A DNA stretch of 64,000 nt from Synaphobranchus kaupii (Eukaryota; Chordata; Actinopteri; Anguilliformes; Synaphobranchidae). This document shows, piece after piece, positions 62,105-64,000 of the stretch (position 1 is its first letter; every line of letters begins with the position of its first letter). The position numbers were made by a program, and so were the translations under genes. The stretch lies in contig CM056381.1 in assembly GCA_029718625.1 (NCBI GenBank), forward strand, positions 50,595,472-50,659,471. The letters run 5' to 3'. A model generated the notes under the pieces. That model ran no database searches. It was not told where the DNA came from and worked only from the letters and a program-made list of their open reading frames with translations.

Positions 62105-62305
62105 CCCCCATATTGTGCTGTCAACAGTAGCAATGTGGAGGCACTGTCTGTAATGACTCATTCTGTGAACAGTCGCAATGTGGAGGCACTGTCTGTAATG
62201 ACTCATTCGGTCAACAGTAGCAATGTGGAGGCACTGTCTGTAATGACTCATTCTGTCAACAGTAGCAATGTGGAGGCACTGTCTGTAATGACTCATTCTG
62301 TGAAT
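62105..62305 (+). repeat. 45-bp tandem, about 4 copies, in intron 3
   Basis: The unit contains GTCAACAGTAGCAATGTGGA and GGCACTGTCTGTAATGACTC. It starts soon after the exon 3 donor. Confidence 0.93.
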
Positions 62306-62329
62306 GTGAATTGTTTGTCAATTTATTGC

Positions 62330-62967
62330 AGCTCATGTGGTCTCCACTCTCTGACTGTGTTATCAGCCTGTGTTCTGACAGTATCCTGTGTTATCAGATC
62401 CTGGCCTGTGTTCTGACTGTGCCCTGTGTTATCAGATCCTGGCCTGTGTTCTGACTGTGCGCTGTGTTATCAGATCCTGGCCTGTGTTCTGACTGTGCGC
62501 TGTGTTATCAGATCCTGGCCTGTGTTCTGACTGTGCCCTGTGTTATCAGATCCTGGCCTGTGTTCTGACAGTATCCTGTGTTATCAGATCCTGGCCTGTG
62601 TTCTGACTGTGCCCTGTGTTATCAGATCCTGGCCTGTGTTCTGACTGTGCGCTGTGTTATCAGATCCTGGCCTGTGTTCTGACTGTGCCCTGTGTTATCA
62701 GATCCTGGCCTGTGTTCTGACAGTATCCTGTGTTATCAGATCCTGGCCTGTGTTCTGACTGTGCCCTGTGTTATCAGATCCTGGCCTGTGTTCTGACTGT
62801 GCGCTGTGTTATCAGATCCTGGCCTGTGTTCTGACTGTGCCCTGTGTTATCAGATCCTGTTCTGTGTTCTGACTGTGCCCTGTGTTATCAGATCTTGGTC
62901 TGTGTTCTGACTGTACCCTGTGTTCTCATAACCTGGCCTGTGTTTTGACTGTGTGCTGTGTTATCAG
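62330..62967 (+). repeat. 38-bp tandem, about 16 copies, repeating the exon 4 splice acceptor
   Basis: The unit is CTGGCCTGTGTTCTGACTG plus TGCCCTGTGTTATCAGATC. It includes TTATCAG followed by ATCCTG, identical to the real acceptor and first six exon bases at 62961-62973. Each copy is therefore a potential decoy 3' splice site. Confidence 0.95.
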
Positions 62968-63038
62968 ATCCTGCATGTGAACTTGAAATCCGCCTTCCTG
63001 CTGACCAAACTTGTAGTGCCATATATGGAAATAAGAGG
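62968..63038 (+). CDS. DHRS4: DHRS4 coding exon 4
   Basis: 71 bases, acceptor ATCAG, donor GTGAGA at 63039. Encodes ILHVNLKSAFLLTKLVVPYM, then EIRG (residues 132-155), including Asn136, the catalytic-tetrad Asn of classical SDRs. Phase 2 at its end. Confidence 0.93.
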
Positions 63039-63278
63039 GTGAGAGGGGGTGCGGTGGTGGGGTGGGGTGGGGGAGGGGGGGGTAGGGGGAGAGGGTGGGA
63101 TGTTGAATGTTTGCTTGAGTTTATATTTCTGCTTAAACTATAAAACTCTGATGCCTCTTGGGCAATCATCTGCTGTTGGCTCTGTTGTGTGTGTCTTGTT
63201 TCCTGAATGTATCTCATTATGGCTTCTGATTAGCCTGTGTGTCCCGATTCTGTATTCTGATTGGCCTATGTCTTTTAG

Positions 63279-63330
63279 GGGCGGGTCAGTTGTGTTTGTG
63301 TCATCAGCTGCCGGATACCAGCCAGTGGAG
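63279..63330 (+). CDS. DHRS4: DHRS4 coding exon 5
   Basis: 52 bases between TCTTTTAG and GTGAGT. Encodes GGSVVFVSSAAGYQPVE up to residue 172. Ser164 is the catalytic Ser, 13 residues before Tyr177, the usual spacing. The acceptor position is set by the frame, as it gives GGG-GGC-GGG-TCA. Confidence 0.92.
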
Positions 63331-63489
63331 GTGAGTGGGCGGGCAGAATGGGAGACGACTCATTTAGGTTTGAGTAGAGTAGTAGTACTAGAGTAGTAGC
63401 TGAAAGTAGACATGTAGTTGACTGTATGTGGAAGTTTTTAGGGATGGTGGCACTGCACTGAACTCTGCCCTCTACCCTTTGACCCTAAG

Positions 63490-63624
63490 GCTCTGGGGCC
63501 ATACAATGTTAGTAAAACGGCGCTGATGGGTCTGACCCCAGCTCTGGCCCCAGATCTCGGCCGAAGAAACATCCGGGTGAACTGTGTGGCTCCTGGACTC
63601 ATTAAGACCCAGTTCAGCTCAGTG
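63490..63624 (+). CDS. DHRS4: DHRS4 coding exon 6
   Basis: 135 bases, phase 0, acceptor CTAAG, donor GTGAGT. Encodes ALGPYNVSKTALMGLTPALA, PDLGRRNIRVNCVAPGLIKT and QFSSV. Tyr177 and Lys181 form the YxxxK active site; NIRVNCVAPGLIKT is the conserved DHRS4 segment after it. Confidence 0.95.
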
Positions 63625-63699
63625 GTGAGTGCCTACCTGTGTCCTCTTCTCTCTACCCTCCTCATCAATGCTAATGCTAATGCTAATGTGCGTGTAATC

Positions 63700-63904
63700 T
63701 GTCTGTGTGCTCTCTCCCTCTCTCTCTCTCTCTCCCCCTCCCTCCCTCTCTCTCCTCCTCCCTGCTTCTCGTACTCTCCCTCTCTTTTTCTCTCTCGCTC
63801 ACTCCCTCTTTCCCACCCCCCCCTCTCTCTTTCTCCATCCCTCTCTCTTTCTCTCTCACTCCCACTCTCTCACTCCCTCTCTCTCACTCCCTCCCCTCTC
63901 TCAG
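63700..63904 (+). repeat. (TC)n-rich microsatellite tract in intron 6
   Basis: An impure CT/CCT tract running up to the exon 7 acceptor, effectively a 200-base polypyrimidine tract. Confidence 0.95.
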
Positions 63905-63960
63905 CTCTGGAAGAATGAAAATGTGTTTGAGGACTTCAACAGGAAGATGATCATTAAAAG
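63905..63960 (+). CDS. DHRS4: DHRS4 coding exon 7 (gene continues past the window)
   Basis: 56 bases after CTCTCAG. Encodes LWKNENVFEDFNRKMIIKR, matching the DHRS4 helix before the RRLGEPED segment. Donor GTGTCT at 63961 is weak but frame and homology support it. At least one exon with the C-terminal SRL-type targeting signal must lie beyond 64000. Confidence 0.87.
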
Positions 63961-64000
63961 GTGTCTCTCCTGCTCCACACTGTTCCAGGATCAGTCTGAC

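Noticed and set aside
63526..63950. Ser/Leu/Pro ORFs at the end of the window
   Set aside because: They read through the DHRS4 exon 6 donor into a (TC)n tract; splice sites and homology define the real exons.

Overview
This looks like a teleost fish chromosome segment. It holds DHRS4 exons with vertebrate-type introns, a PRY/SPRY exon pair of the kind expanded in fish TRIM/NLR-like genes, a Tf1/sushi-type Ty3 chromovirus, Jockey- and I-group LINEs, Tc1, hAT and piggyBac-like DNA elements, and many minisatellites. The species cannot be named from sequence alone. Host coding DNA is only about 1.2 kb; most of the rest is mobile or tandemly repeated DNA.

Layout. 1-6343: a very young Ty3/sushi chromovirus (5' LTR cut by the window start) with gag, a -1 frameshift signal, pol with a chromodomain, and LTRs with one mismatch in 702 bp; it sits in an old LINE 3' fragment. 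7640-8420: a 64-bp minisatellite. 8589-10484: a hAT-type element with a perfect 8-bp target duplication. 11.3-12.1 kb: small repeats. 13457-15238: a DNA element with eight copies of an internal motif. 16921-18677: a 58-bp array, half a Tc1 element, a copied DHRS4 exon and a 51-bp array. 20839-21529: a second hAT-type element. 21.7-28.3 kb: two tandem 3.1-3.5 kb units, each with a tetranucleotide array of about 1.1 kb and small exon-like segments.

29251-32229: a 992-codon open LINE ORF. 33651-36216: two 3' exons of a PRY/SPRY gene whose intron carries a 46-bp minisatellite. 36.3-40.7 kb: small DNA elements, several with tandem arrays grown from their ends. 40.8-58.75 kb: four LINE copies (two of one two-ORF family, a minus-strand I-type element with RNase H, and a broken relative of the 29-kb LINE split by a long-TIR MITE). 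59.2-59.7 kb: Tc1 relic.

60179-63960: seven coding exons of DHRS4, continuing past the window end. They encode the cofactor motif and the full Asn-Ser-Tyr-Lys catalytic set. Its introns are full of minisatellites: one pair is inverted around coding exon 2, and another repeats the 3' splice site of coding exon 4.

Most interesting observations: an 11-nt self-priming match, core promoter and frameshift pseudoknot in the young chromovirus; a hydrophobic ORF joining ORF1 to ORF2 through overlapping stop and start codons in one LINE; the splice-site array and exon-flanking inverted arrays in DHRS4; a recent copy of a DHRS4 exon 44 kb away; and transposon ends that have repeatedly seeded tandem arrays. 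No computation or database search was possible, so family names rest on motifs seen by eye.
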